Below are positions 1-8,531 of a stretch of 64,000 nucleotides of DNA, piece after piece. A program made the position numbers and the translations under genes. The DNA is from Bacillota bacterium (GTDB lineage: Bacteria > Bacillota > Clostridia > Christensenellales > SZUA-584): the NCBI GenBank assembly GCA_023408075.1, contig JAEYKW010000006.1, positions 1-64,000 on the forward strand, in the 5' to 3' direction. Below the pieces are notes generated by a model. The model searched no databases, was not told the origin of the DNA, and saw only the letters and a program-made list of their open reading frames with translations. Every line of letters starts with the position of its first letter. Within the stretch, counting starts at the first letter, position 1.

Positions 1-38
1 CTATCGGATTGGTGACTTTTTGTATAACCTCTGTCGCG

Positions 39-65
39 CACCCGCATAGCGGGTGGTTTATTGTT
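39..65 (+). terminator. Probable terminator of a gene left of the window
   Basis: A perfect 7 bp stem (CACCCGC / GCGGGTG, loop ATA) at 39-55 is followed by a T-rich stretch. It would end transcription coming from the left. No coding region can be supported in bases 1-140. Confidence 0.45.
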
Positions 66-145
66 TCGCATGGCTCATTTCTCTTCCGAGAAACTCGCTT
101 CATGCTCAACAGGCTAAAGCCCATAAAAAAAATGTCAATATCCTA

Positions 146-174
146 TTGACACTTATATCGTCCGCCGATATAAT
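146..174 (+). promoter_or_regulatory. Consensus sigma-A promoter of the PadR gene
   Basis: TTGACA at 146-151 and TATAAT at 169-174 are separated by exactly 17 bp, a perfect consensus promoter. Transcription would start near 181 and leave a leader of about 60 nt ending in an AAAGGAGG ribosome binding site (about 228-235) before the ATG at 241. Confidence 0.85.
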
Positions 175-194
175 TTATATCGTTAGGCGATATA
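154..194. promoter_or_regulatory. Tandem palindromic operators, probably bound by the PadR regulator
   Basis: Two copies of the same 19 bp palindrome, TATATCG-N5-CGATATA, lie at 154-172 and 176-194 with centres 22 bp apart. The first covers the promoter spacer and most of the -10 box; the second covers the transcription start. A further partial inverted repeat, GTTATA...TATAAC, lies just downstream (about 203-226). The placement means that a bound repressor would block RNA polymerase, as expected for PadR autorepression. Confidence 0.7.
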
Positions 195-240
195 GCGCAT
201 AACGTTATATCATGAGCCGTTATAACAAAGGAGGAATCTA

Positions 241-564
241 ATGGCTGAAAGCTTTGGGGCGCTGACGGAAGCCGTCTACTATATACTTCTCTCTCTGTTT
301 GAGCCACTGCACGGCTATGGCATTATGCAAAATGTCAAGGTGCTGAGCTGCGGCCGCGTATCAATGGGAGCCGGGACTTTGTATGGTGCCGTCAGCACGC
401 TGGTGGAAAAGGGATGGATCAAGCCGCTGGAAAATGCAAACGATGAACGAAAAAAAGAATATATCATTACGGACGCGGGGAAAAGAATTGTCGGAGTCGA
501 ATTGGATCGGCTTGAGGAGCTTATACAAAACGGGCGTCGCATTTTGGGAGGAAATCTGTCATGA
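241..564 (+). CDS. PadR family transcriptional regulator
   Basis: This 107-residue protein has the usual length and layout of a subfamily-2 PadR repressor. A winged helix-turn-helix fills residues 5-80, with the family pattern LLSLFEPLHGYGIMQ followed by GTLYGAVSTLVEKGWI in the recognition helix and wing. A short C-terminal helix for dimerisation follows. It starts at an ATG 5 nt after AAAGGAGG. Its stop overlaps the start of the DUF2812 gene by 4 bp, so the two are translationally coupled. PadR/DUF2812 pairs are common in Bacillota, where the regulator usually represses its own operon and responds to a small ligand or membrane stress. The twin palindromes in its promoter fit autorepression. 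The ligand cannot be read from sequence. Confidence 0.9.
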   Translation: MAESFGALTEAVYYILLSLFEPLHGYGIMQNVKVLSCGRVSMGAGTLYGAVSTLVEKGWIKPLENANDERKKEYIITDAGKRIVGVELDRLEELIQNGRRILGGNLS

Positions 565-1103
565 AACATATTATCCGCAAGCCCTATTGGAATTGGGAGA
601 AGGAGGAAAAGTGGCTAAATGAAATGAGTGCAAAGGGTCTGGCTTTGGTGGACTATTCATGGTGCCGATATGTGTTTGAAGAAGCGATGCCCGGTGAATA
701 CATTTACCGCATCGAATTGCTTGATTATTGGGCAACCAACCCGGCGGGCCAAAAGTATATCCGCTTTGTTGAGGGAACCGGCGCAGAGTTCGTCTCGTCT
801 TATATGAGATGGGTATATTTCCGCAGGAAATCCGCTGACGGACCGTTTACGCTGCATTCCGATATTCCTTCTCAAATCGCGCATAACAAGAGAGTGCGTG
901 GGTTTTGGTTCGGCTTTACCATACTGGAACTCGGCATCGGCCTCATGAACATTCTTATTGGTATTTGGCAGCCGTTCAGTCCGCTCAACTTTATACTCGG
1001 ATTGCTGTTGTTTTTAGCCGGTTGTGCGTTTGGCTCCTGGGTCATACAGATTACGCGTAAAATCAGAAGGCTCAAAAAAGAACTGCTTATTCATGAGGGG
1101 TAA
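561..1103 (+). CDS. DUF2812 domain membrane protein
   Basis: The protein has 180 residues. The first 105 match the DUF2812 pattern: an N-terminal WNWEKEEKWLNEMSAKGLAL segment, then YRIELLDY and FVSSYMRWVYFRRK. Two membrane helices follow at about 115-137 and 143-165, then a basic tail that is probably cytoplasmic. Its start overlaps the PadR stop (ATGA-type overlap), so it is the effector partner of that regulator. The function of DUF2812 is not established; the genes are typically found beside PadR regulators. The call of family is firm, the biochemical role is unknown. Confidence 0.85.
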   Translation: MKHIIRKPYWNWEKEEKWLNEMSAKGLALVDYSWCRYVFEEAMPGEYIYRIELLDYWATNPAGQKYIRFVEGTGAEFVSSYMRWVYFRRKSADGPFTLHSDIPSQIAHNKRVRGFWFGFTILELGIGLMNILIGIWQPFSPLNFILGLLLFLAGCAFGSWVIQITRKIRRLKKELLIHEG

Positions 1104-1532
1104 CGAAAAGTACAGAACAATATGCACAAAGGGGCTGTCCAGAAACGATCTATGAAAATTGGGGGTGGACAGCCTTATTCATGTCCAAATGGGAGAAAAT
1201 GTGGATAAATTCGATAAACAGCAACCAAGAAGACCACTGATTCCCGGCTTAATTGACCATTCACTTGGGCTGATTTTCCGTTATTATGCAGCCAAGACGG
1301 GTAAGCCATCATGGCTCACCCGCCCAAAAAATTTCTGCTTTTTGTTACGCTCTTTCGCGTTTACACAAAATCGGGGATACACCCTGTCAAACCGGCGCAT
1401 GGCATATCAGTCTATTCATCCGACACTTCGTGCCACCTCTTTTCCTCTTATCAGCAATCCCGGAGAGGATAATAAGGCTTAATTAATTTTTAGCAACCCA
1501 GTCTTAAGGCAATAGTCCCGGAGTCTTGCCGT
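1104..1532. other. Intergenic region between PadR operon and phage cassette
   Basis: About 430 bp without a convincing gene. It holds two hairpins: GGCTGTCC/GGACAGCC at 1133-1140 and 1167-1174, and a long stem at 1298-1322 (CGGGTAAGCCAT / ATGGCTCACCCG with mismatches). A 107-codon open frame at 1159-1482 on the plus strand has no good ribosome site and no recognisable motif, so it is not called as a gene. The region marks the left boundary of the phage cassette; no clear attachment site was found. Confidence 0.5.
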
Positions 1533-2324
1533 TTATACAAAGAGGGCTGTCCATGTCTTCGTCCCGACAATACCGTCCACGCTAAGCCCCGCAGCCTGCT
1601 GAAACGCTTTCACCGCATCCTCTGTCTTTTGTTCGAAAACCCCATTAACAGCACCCGCAAAATAGCCCTTCCTTTCCAAAGATCGCTGAACAGCGCGTAT
1701 ATCATCGCCACAGGCATACGGTCTGCCGGTATTTTTAAGTGAACGTCTGTACGCGACTGCGATTTGGGCACCTCTCAGGCATTTCAGACTCCCAAACCGG
1801 TTCCATCCGGCCGCACTTAATGGCTCACGTACCACGCCACCAGCTCTTCCTTTCGTATGCACGACAGTGCCGTCGCCCATATATACGCCCACGTGATGCA
1901 TCTGGTTTTTGATCAAATATTTTTTGAAAACAATATCCCCTGCAATCAATTCATCCCTGCTGATACCGCGGCATTCATGATGATAAAGCTCATTGGCACT
2001 GAAGTTGCCCGGAATCAGTCCCTCATTCAACAGAAACCTCGTCACTAATTCTGAGCAGTCTTGTGCCCCCCTTACATTAAGCGTTCCCTGTTGATTCGAG
2101 ATAAAATCCACGAGCTTTTGTCTTTGTTCTGCTGACTTCTCCCATTCCTCAGAACTGACCAGCGCCGCCATATCTTTTTGCTTTATGAGTCCTACGATAT
2201 ATGCAACGAGTATTCCTGATGAATTTTCGTCGATCTCCTGAACTTCGTCTCCGCACGTTAATTCTCCTATCAAGCATTTACCTAAACCGTTATATATAGG
2301 AATATCCTTGGTCGCTATTTTCAT
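1533..2324 (-). CDS. Phage endolysin, NlpC/P60 peptidase with peptidoglycan-binding domain
   Basis: This 263-residue cell-wall hydrolase has two parts. Residues 80-195 form an NlpC/P60-type cysteine peptidase: the nucleophile lies in AQDCSELVTRFL and the histidine in the MHHVGVYMGDGTVVHTKG strand. Residues 198-263 form a PG_binding_1 repeat (DIRAVQRSLERKGYF ... GIVGTKTWTAL). The enzyme should cleave stem peptides of the host wall. An AAAGGAG site sits 8 nt before the ATG. It is the last gene of the phage cassette, 15 bp after the fibre gene, the usual place for a lysis gene. There is no signal peptide, so export would need a holin; the coiled-coil TM protein at 8532-8948 is a candidate helper. 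Confidence 0.88.
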   Translation of the reverse strand: MKIATKDIPIYNGLGKCLIGELTCGDEVQEIDENSSGILVAYIVGLIKQKDMAALVSSEEWEKSAEQRQKLVDFISNQQGTLNVRGAQDCSELVTRFLLNEGLIPGNFSANELYHHECRGISRDELIAGDIVFKKYLIKNQMHHVGVYMGDGTVVHTKGRAGGVVREPLSAAGWNRFGSLKCLRGAQIAVAYRRSLKNTGRPYACGDDIRAVQRSLERKGYFAGAVNGVFEQKTEDAVKAFQQAAGLSVDGIVGTKTWTALFV

Positions 2325-2339
2325 CTTTTTCTCCTTTAT

Positions 2340-3035
2340 TCATCTCACAAATACCAGTGCCCGTTTGAGATCTGTAACACCATTCACGCTTTCAGCGCGG
2401 GACAAGCCATAAGCCATTAACGATGCCGACAACATTGTGAAAACGCGGTAATCAACGCTGAAATCATGCGGATCACAACCCATCACTTTGACTGACAACG
2501 GCACGGTTAAGCCATTGTTATCCAGAGGAGCAATAACAAATCCGTTAAGCATTGATCCATCTTCACTGCGCAATTGAATCATCATTTCACTCTTACCGGT
2601 TTGGGCCGCCATCTCAAAACCACCGCTGATGTTCAATGGCCCACTGTCAACCACAAGCGTCCATTTCAACGCATTGCGGTCCAGTTTGGATTTTGTTACT
2701 GCACCATCCGCAAGCTTAGCTGTTACCACCATGCCATCTGCCAGCGATCCCGCCGATACATCATCAATCTGCCTCTTCACATCTGCGATCTGCGCGCGCA
2801 CTGTCTGGCCCTGCACATTGGCAATCGCCGCGCTGCCGATATTCTCTGCACCGCTTTCTCCGGCTGCAGAATTCTCCAGTCCCGTGAGGAGCATTGTATT
2901 TATATAATCTTTCAGCTGATCTGATATACTCTGCACCTGTGCGCGAGCCTCTTCTTCGCTAACCGGAGTTGTGTGGTAATATTCCTTGTTGTTAAGACCG
3001 TTTTCAGGATTAAATCCCATTCTCGAAAAAGCCAT
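2340..3035 (-). CDS. Phage fibre or appendage protein
   Basis: This 231-residue protein has a helical N-terminal half and a beta-rich C-terminal half. Around residues 95-120 it carries the repeat signature LADGMVVTAKLADGAVTKSK, which is typical of trimeric fibres and appendages in phages of Gram-positive bacteria. The C-terminal part could be a receptor-binding or attachment head. It lies between the hub-like gene and the endolysin with only a 5 bp gap to its upstream neighbour. The specific role is inferred from the repeat and position. Confidence 0.6.
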   Translation of the reverse strand: MAFSRMGFNPENGLNNKEYYHTTPVSEEEARAQVQSISDQLKDYINTMLLTGLENSAAGESGAENIGSAAIANVQGQTVRAQIADVKRQIDDVSAGSLADGMVVTAKLADGAVTKSKLDRNALKWTLVVDSGPLNISGGFEMAAQTGKSEMMIQLRSEDGSMLNGFVIAPLDNNGLTVPLSVKVMGCDPHDFSVDYRVFTMLSASLMAYGLSRAESVNGVTDLKRALVFVR

Positions 3036-3040
3036 ACTTT

Positions 3041-4870
3041 TTACCTCATCTTTCTTTCATTGCAATAAGTAAAACGCAGCCCTGCGAATCCCACACCACG
3101 GTTTTTTTCACTGCCTGATATCCGTATCTGAATAAACGACGCCTTGCGCATATTTAGCCGAATAGAGAATGTCCTCACAAACCTTATCACATCCCAAGTA
3201 AAAACCGCCCAGTTAAACCAGTCCCATGCAAATGACATCACATCATATCTGCGGCTTTTATATACATCTTGTTTGTCACTGCCAACCGACACTATGGCTT
3301 TAATATTGCCATCCACCGCAAAGCTTGGGTATAAACTCAAGAAAGTTTTAAATTCTTCCGGGCAGCCCATATCAAAAGCCTTACTCGTGAAATATGAAAG
3401 AAAACCCTTATCAAAATCATTCTGTTCTCTTGTAAATCTCACGATACCACTATCCGAACCGTAGCAAAGGCCATCCACATCACTACAGAAAACGATGGCT
3501 CTTATGTTATCAAACCGATACCATGCGAGCCGGCGCTGGGCCTGTTCGTAGTCGGCATAATCGTAATACGGTGTCTGCTCATAATCCCACAGGTATGCAT
3601 GGCCCCCCGCGCAGAGCCAATAATACCGCCCCGAATCCACCGAGCATGCTTCAGCAAGCTTATCTTCATCCAGCAACAGCGCGTTAATATTGGCCGACAA
3701 GGGCTTCACAGCATTTTCCGTCTCATTGTCTGTTGATACGAGCATATGCACGCCGCTTTTGGAATTTGCAAACACAAGCCTGTTATCGATCAGTTGTACA
3801 CTGCCCGGCATATCGCACCCAATTGTGCTGTGGCATTCTGTAACGGGATAAAACACTTCTTCACCGTCAAACGAATAACCGATTTTAAATATGGATTTTT
3901 CTTTGAATATTACGAGTTCTCCGCCCATCTTGGCTGCCGCTATAACCGACTCGCTGTTCTGATCCAAATACTCTTCGCCCGTATCGGGAAAGTACCGCAT
4001 ACCGCCGCCCACACTCTGGCCAAGATCGCTGTGCCAATAACTTCTCGGAAAATCCGGGTTGCTCATTACAAAAACACGCGTCCCGCCATAAAGCCCCGCC
4101 GCTTCACCGCCAAACGGCACCGCCACTCGGCAGCCAGCAACCCTTGACTTATGTCCGGCCACCGTTTTATACGCTGTAATCCAAACATTGTCCATTCCCG
4201 CTGGCGGAGGCCCATATGGGCTGCTCCCGTCCGCAAAATTCACTGTTCCGTTTATGCGGTTCACAGTAAATTGAACGCCTTCAGTCAGATCAACAGTGTT
4301 TACGCTGACTGCCACCTTTCTTGCATCCAAGCCTTTTTGAGGCAAGCAATAGGCCGCGCTGTTGCCGCCGGCATTGTATTTCACAGTAAATCCGCCGCCG
4401 ATCAGATTATAGGCTTCACCCTCGTCGCTGTCCGAGAGATCGGGCAATGCGTTGATCATCACGCACGGCACATATGGCGTCATAGCCGACACTTCATATT
4501 CCGATGAAATTTCCCAAATCTCGCTGCCATCAAGATAGTAAAGCATATCCCCGAACTCACAGAACACACCTTTTTGGTTTGGCAGTCCGTTTTTGATTTG
4601 CTGGACTGTGTCTCCCCGCCAGCGGTATAGACATCCGCCTGCATGGACCGCATAATAACCGTTATACAGTGATGACATCGTATGGACAGCGCCGTCCAAT
4701 CCGGATACTATCAGTGTCTGCCCGTCACGTTTCATGAGAGCCCGCCCCTTAAACCACATATTGAGCATATCCGGGCTCTGGCTGTCCATGACACCGTATT
4801 CGGGATCATTCACGTTAAGCCCACCGTTTAAATCGGGCAAATTGACTTCTTTAATAATCGTTTTTTGCAT
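3041..4870 (-). CDS. Podovirus-like tail hub protein (P22 gp10-like)
   Basis: This 609-residue protein is almost entirely beta-structured. Its repeated pattern of GELVIFKEKSIFKIGY, GSVQLIDNRLVFANSKSGVHML and YYWLCAGGHAYLWDYE segments suggests a beta-propeller. In P22-like short-tailed phages the hub protein that closes the portal channel (gp10) is such a propeller and follows the portal, coat and gp4-like genes, which is the order here. Each blade seems to carry a YW or LVF core. The family is recognised by architecture and context rather than by a diagnostic motif, so a generic tail structural protein remains possible. Confidence 0.6.
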   Translation of the reverse strand: MQKTIIKEVNLPDLNGGLNVNDPEYGVMDSQSPDMLNMWFKGRALMKRDGQTLIVSGLDGAVHTMSSLYNGYYAVHAGGCLYRWRGDTVQQIKNGLPNQKGVFCEFGDMLYYLDGSEIWEISSEYEVSAMTPYVPCVMINALPDLSDSDEGEAYNLIGGGFTVKYNAGGNSAAYCLPQKGLDARKVAVSVNTVDLTEGVQFTVNRINGTVNFADGSSPYGPPPAGMDNVWITAYKTVAGHKSRVAGCRVAVPFGGEAAGLYGGTRVFVMSNPDFPRSYWHSDLGQSVGGGMRYFPDTGEEYLDQNSESVIAAAKMGGELVIFKEKSIFKIGYSFDGEEVFYPVTECHSTIGCDMPGSVQLIDNRLVFANSKSGVHMLVSTDNETENAVKPLSANINALLLDEDKLAEACSVDSGRYYWLCAGGHAYLWDYEQTPYYDYADYEQAQRRLAWYRFDNIRAIVFCSDVDGLCYGSDSGIVRFTREQNDFDKGFLSYFTSKAFDMGCPEEFKTFLSLYPSFAVDGNIKAIVSVGSDKQDVYKSRRYDVMSFAWDWFNWAVFTWDVIRFVRTFSIRLNMRKASFIQIRISGSEKNRGVGFAGLRFTYCNERKMR

Positions 4871-4885
4871 ATCCTTTTCCTCGTT

Positions 4886-5443
4886 TCATGCCACACGCAC
4901 CCATATAAACACGGGTATCGACGGTTGGATGTTGTTGTGCGACGCTCCGCTGCCTGACGGCTGGTTTACTGCAGTCGCCGGGTTATTCGTTGCCGTGGCC
5001 GCACTCACGCCGAAAGGATTTGCGACTGTGGTCGAGATATTACGGTTCAGCCACGTATATGTTGAGCCGCCGCCAACATAGTCATGGAAGATCTCAGTGC
5101 AGGCGTGGCTGTGGCTATTCTGGCTATGATTGTGTGCATTTTGGCCATGCGTATGTGTCCCGTTTTGCGCTTCAGTCAACGATACTGTCTTGGTGCCCAC
5201 CTTTTTCCCTGCCTTAGAAAAATCCGCATCATTTGGGTCAACCCCCACGAGGCAACACCCCTGAGCATACCTTTCCCACTGCCCACCGAGGTATTCCACC
5301 GGATTTTCTTCATATAAAGTGAGAAACAGGGATCCAACGGGAAACACCTTCAGCACGACCTCATCATTAACCCTCTGAGCAAATTCATCCAGCCGTTTTG
5401 ACAATCTTAAAAACTGGTCCATCGATACCAATGTCTGTGCCAT
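4886..5443 (-). CDS. Phage tail fibre tip or baseplate-type protein with HxH metal motifs
   Basis: This 185-residue protein begins with a helical stretch. It then has the conserved block FPVGSLFLTLYEENPVEYLGG followed by WERYAQGCCLVGVD (about residues 35-70), and a histidine-rich segment with several HxH pairs (HTHGQNAHNHSQNSHSH, about 97-113). It ends in the typical HNNIQPSIPVFIWVRVA motif. This layout is that of fibre tips in which HxH pairs of three chains bind iron along a trimeric needle. It sits upstream of the hub gene with a 15 bp gap. It is probably a host-contact or cell-puncturing tip of the virion. Confidence 0.75.
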   Translation of the reverse strand: MAQTLVSMDQFLRLSKRLDEFAQRVNDEVVLKVFPVGSLFLTLYEENPVEYLGGQWERYAQGCCLVGVDPNDADFSKAGKKVGTKTVSLTEAQNGTHTHGQNAHNHSQNSHSHACTEIFHDYVGGGSTYTWLNRNISTTVANPFGVSAATATNNPATAVNQPSGSGASHNNIQPSIPVFIWVRVA

Positions 5444-5463
5444 CTCTTTACCTCCGACGGTTC

Positions 5464-5826
5464 TTAATACATCCCGCTGAGCGATTCATATTCGTCTGCT
5501 ACATCCGCTTCCGCGTGACGTATGGTCCGAATCAGCGCGCGATACATCGCGCTGTAATCGGCATACATGTCGCTATTCTTGTCCGCGAGCGCAAAACTCG
5601 CCGCCAAGCCGTACGGCATGATGCGTTCCGTGGTATCGCCGGATATCTCCAGCGTATCATCAAGGCTGTTAACTGTTCGTGTCAGCACCTTATTCTCGTA
5701 AAAAGCAAGTTCATGCTGCAGCACATCAATCAACGCCGGCGCGCGGCGCGCATATTCCGCCGCATCGGGCGACTCAGTCTGATCGATCAGTGCCATCGCA
5801 AGTTCGTATACATCTTCAACCGTCAT
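5464..5826 (-). CDS. Phage head-to-tail connector-like protein
   Basis: This is a 120-residue, mostly helical acidic protein. I chose the ATG at 5826 because GGAGGTTGATT stands directly before it. Its size, helix content and place between coat and hub genes fit a P22 gp4-like or gp6-like adaptor that docks under the portal ring. A hairpin terminator lies just upstream (5847-5875), so this gene may begin a separately controlled tail section. No diagnostic motif was recognised. Confidence 0.5.
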   Translation of the reverse strand: MTVEDVYELAMALIDQTESPDAAEYARRAPALIDVLQHELAFYENKVLTRTVNSLDDTLEISGDTTERIMPYGLAASFALADKNSDMYADYSAMYRALIRTIRHAEADVADEYESLSGMY

Positions 5827-6160
5827 AATCAACCTCCAAATTTTCAAGAAAAGACGGATACCATTCATATCCGTCCGGGTTTGTCAGAAAAGACACCCAT
5901 GTCTTTACTATAAAAAGCATCTATTCGCGTCATTCATTCCACTGAACATGAGAAGTATGGCTGTGGCTGCGATAGGAGAATGACAATCACCAGCGCTTTC
6001 GTTTCCTGTGTCATGAATATCCCGATAAAGGGTTAGCGACAGACGACATGGCAGACAGAACCTTCTGCAAAGTGAGAACCGTACAATGAGCATCCTCTGC
6101 GCAGTGGATGCTCTCGGTATGAGTTTAAGGCAGGTATTCTTCATACCCGCCCCTCTCATC
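5827..6160. other. Non-coding gap between head and tail genes of the phage cassette
   Basis: About 330 bp. On the minus strand it contains a terminator-like hairpin at 5847-5875. An open frame at 5908-6195 lacks a ribosome site and phage-like composition, so it was not called. The gap may hold a promoter for the tail genes, but no clear pair of boxes was seen. Confidence 0.4.
5847..5875 (-). terminator. Terminator between phage head and tail genes
   Basis: On the minus strand a stem GACGGATA / TATCCGTC (5853-5875, 7 nt loop) is followed by TTTTC. It lies after the 124-aa head protein gene and 20 bp before the connector gene's ribosome site. Confidence 0.6.
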
Positions 6161-6535
6161 CTACAGCTGTACAGCTTCAATCGAAATGCTTTCAAGCTGC
6201 TGAGCCGTCAGCGTGCCGCCACCGACGGCTTTCAATTCCACAGCAACTGTACCACCCGAAAACCGTTTGAATCTGGCCGTATCAAACAGCGCTATATATG
6301 CCGTCTGCCCTGTCCCTACCGTCACGCTTTTATCGCCAAGCACAGCCCTCGGGCCGTCTCCCGCCTTTAATATCACCGTCACAGCCACAGTCTCGCCGGC
6401 ATTGCCGACACGCAGCGCCATGCGTGCGTCCTTGCCCGGCGGCACCGTCTGTACCGCCGCTGCCGCTGCGATTTCGCTGACTGCCGAGGTGCTGACCACG
6501 CCGCCGCTCACATCAAATACACTCACATTTGCCAT
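6161..6535 (-). CDS. Small beta-rich phage head protein (decoration or fibre-like)
   Basis: This 124-residue protein is rich in Val, Ala, Gly and Thr and predicted all-beta (for example GETVAVTVILKAGDGPRAVL and TGQTAYIALFDTARF). It lies 12 bp downstream of the coat gene. Small all-beta proteins in this position often decorate the capsid lattice or form head fibres. There is no signal peptide. The role is inferred from position and composition. Confidence 0.5.
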   Translation of the reverse strand: MANVSVFDVSGGVVSTSAVSEIAAAAAVQTVPPGKDARMALRVGNAGETVAVTVILKAGDGPRAVLGDKSVTVGTGQTAYIALFDTARFKRFSGGTVAVELKAVGGGTLTAQQLESISIEAVQL

Positions 6536-6547
6536 TTCACATCCTCC

Positions 6548-7387
6548 TTAAATTGCCGTTTCATCCGCGGTTGTCAGATCCACGCGGATCAGTTCGGCAG
6601 GACGGATAACCGTGCCGCCGTAAAGATGCAGCACCTTAAACGCGTCGGCAAACGTCTTTTCGGGCTTATACCGTTCGATCATCCCTGCGGGAATCTGCTC
6701 AGCGAGAGCAATGGCCTGCCGCGTAAATGCCATACAGTGATGGACTTCACCCGTCTTCTTGATCGAGTTGGACACATAAACACCAAAATTTAAATAGCTC
6801 CCCTTAAAACCCTTGCCGAAGACATCGGCGTTGCTCTGCTGAAACACAATCTTGCCGAGCACAAGCTTGGTATAAATTGCAGGCGAGATGACAAGAAAAC
6901 GTTCCTCTTCAAAAGGCACATCCGCCTCAAGCAGCGCCTGTTCGGCCTCGGCCAGTGTCGAGAGAATTGTGGCAGACGTGCAGCTTGTGTTCTCAATAGC
7001 GCCGCCGGCCTGCTCGTGAAAACCGGCGAGATACTCGTCCAGTGTCTGAGCGAGCGCCTTTTTGGCTTCTCTGACTTCCACGCCGAACACCTCACCCTGC
7101 GCCTGCACCTTATTCACCCTGTCCACTTCGACATTGACGTACTTGGCCTCGGTGATGTAAAGATCCTGATTGTAGCTCGTCTTCTGCTCAAGCGTGATGT
7201 CCTCGCCGGGCGTATAATCCTTGACTGTGGGGCGTCCGACGCCCGCAATGCGCAGCACATCGCCCTTCTTGGTAATCTCGCCAAGTATGGGGCCTTTATA
7301 GGTAAGGTTTTTGAATACACAGTCTCTGCCCCTGTCCGTCATCAGCTCTTTGGCCAGAATCTCCGGCCGGAAACTTTCGTATGCCAT
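6548..7387 (-). CDS. Phage major capsid (coat) protein, P22-like
   Basis: This 279-residue protein follows directly after the scaffold gene, the standard head-gene order. Its N-terminus (AYESFRPEILAKELMTDRGR), a central KKGDVLRIAGVGRPTVKDY strand pair and a helix-rich middle resemble coat proteins of P22-like podoviruses in Bacillota. The coat would polymerise around the scaffold and portal. At 279 residues it is shorter than P22 coat (430), suggesting a small HK97-fold core without the extra insertion domain. The ribosome site is an AAGGAT-type sequence just before the ATG. Confidence 0.75.
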   Translation of the reverse strand: MAYESFRPEILAKELMTDRGRDCVFKNLTYKGPILGEITKKGDVLRIAGVGRPTVKDYTPGEDITLEQKTSYNQDLYITEAKYVNVEVDRVNKVQAQGEVFGVEVREAKKALAQTLDEYLAGFHEQAGGAIENTSCTSATILSTLAEAEQALLEADVPFEEERFLVISPAIYTKLVLGKIVFQQSNADVFGKGFKGSYLNFGVYVSNSIKKTGEVHHCMAFTRQAIALAEQIPAGMIERYKPEKTFADAFKVLHLYGGTVIRPAELIRVDLTTADETAI

Positions 7388-7402
7388 TATGTATGATCCT
7401 TT

Positions 7403-8074
7403 CTATTCTTTTTGTCCCGTTAAAAATGCCCATATGCGGCTGTGATTTTTGTCCAGCTCCGCAGGACTCATCATTTTAATGCCGTCCTCAGAGATCGGCC
7501 TTGGTGCGGCCGCCCCCGTCCCGACTGCGCCGCCCATGCTGGATGCCGTATTCTGCGCGTTGGTTTGCCGCGCCAGTTCATGCTGCTGCTCCCGTCTTCT
7601 TATTCTGTCATAAGCGTCAATCAGCGGCGTGCCGGTTCTCCATGCATCCACCACCGAAACAGGCAGTGCCTGCGGGTCCACATCAGGGTGTGCCTGCAAA
7701 AACGCATCGAGCTGCTGCTCGACCGCCGTCTGCTTTTGCTGTTCTTCACCCAGCCGGTGTTTGATTGCCGCCAGCGCTTGCGCTTCGTTTAAACCGTTGC
7801 TTCTGCCAAAGTCCTTCGCTGCCGCACCGATGTCTTCATACGCCGCCAGCTGCTCCTGAGCCTTTTCGAGCCTGCCGCTCAATTTGTCATAGTTGAGCCC
7901 TTTCTGGGCATATTCCGCCGCCGCTTCGCGGGACAGCGGCAGCTCCCCCTTGTTGTAGCGCACTGTCAGAAACGCAGCATCCTGCTCAGCGCTTTGCTGC
8001 ATGCCGCTTTGCGCGGCTGTAATTTCCGGCTGGTTTGCCGTATCCACGGCCTGTGGTTGGGCCATATCAAGCAT
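7403..8074 (-). CDS. Phage scaffolding protein
   Basis: This is a 223-residue, Gln- and Ala-rich, highly helical protein with a coiled-coil centre (about 75-130, LSGRLEKAQEQLAAYEDIG onward). A Gly/Ala-rich linker and a short C-terminal helix (MSPAELDKNHSRIWAFLTGQ) follow. Scaffolds of tailed phages have this layout, with the C-terminal helix binding coat. The gene sits directly upstream of the coat gene (15 bp). AAAGGAG stands 8 nt before the ATG at 8074. A terminator-like hairpin only 35 bp upstream implies a nearby promoter or antitermination. Confidence 0.72.
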   Translation of the reverse strand: MLDMAQPQAVDTANQPEITAAQSGMQQSAEQDAAFLTVRYNKGELPLSREAAAEYAQKGLNYDKLSGRLEKAQEQLAAYEDIGAAAKDFGRSNGLNEAQALAAIKHRLGEEQQKQTAVEQQLDAFLQAHPDVDPQALPVSVVDAWRTGTPLIDAYDRIRRREQQHELARQTNAQNTASSMGGAVGTGAAAPRPISEDGIKMMSPAELDKNHSRIWAFLTGQKE

Positions 8075-8531
8075 CTTTTTTCTCCTTTTGTTTGTTTATT
8101 GTCGGAACCAAAAAAGACCCTCACGGGTCATTGCAGACTGTCGATAAGCCTGCTTGATTATTGCTATGCTATCTGGACATCCAATCCGCCGCGCAGCGGG
8201 GAGCGAAGAAGCAGGTACGGGGTGGACCATGATCTGTTAAGACAGATTTCCGTCCACTTCGTAGTCACTTCGCTACACTCGTTCACTACGATAGTGGAAA
8301 GACTACGCAGTGGACCAAAACCCCATTTTTAAAGCGTTTTAACACGGGATACATTCCACTTCGCAGTCACGTCTCTTCGCTCTTCAGCTGGCAGGATGGG
8401 GTTTTTCATCAAGCTTAAAGACCCTCCAGGTTTTATTCCCGCCGGACGGTTTTTCTCAAACCAATCTGACGATTCATTACGATCTCCGGGCGCGAGGGAT
8501 CGCAATATTGCGATCCCCGCTTTCCATAAAG
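8075..8531. other. Non-coding region inside phage cassette
   Basis: About 457 bp with no plausible gene on either strand. It contains the hairpin terminator at 8110-8129 and several short inverted repeats built on CCACTTCG/CGAAGTGG and CTACGATAGTGG-type words (8230-8330). A start-site promoter for the scaffold and coat genes would have to lie here, but none is obvious. Confidence 0.45.
8110..8129 (-). terminator. Terminator upstream of the scaffold gene
   Basis: On the minus strand GACCC-GTGA-GGGTC is followed by six T. It stands only 35 bp before the scaffold start codon, separating the portal group from the scaffold/coat group. Confidence 0.6.

Noticed and set aside
1159..1482. 107-codon open frame on the plus strand
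   Set aside because: No ribosome binding site, no recognisable motif and it runs through hairpins; likely chance.
1131..1554. Phage attachment site or insertion-sequence ends based on repeated GGGCTGTCC words
   Set aside because: The words are short, one lies inside the endolysin gene, and no matching copy was found at the right end of the cassette.
5908..6195. 95-codon open frame on the minus strand in the phage gap
   Set aside because: No good ribosome site, Cys/Arg-rich composition unlike neighbouring genes, and overlaps the start of a terminator-bearing gap.
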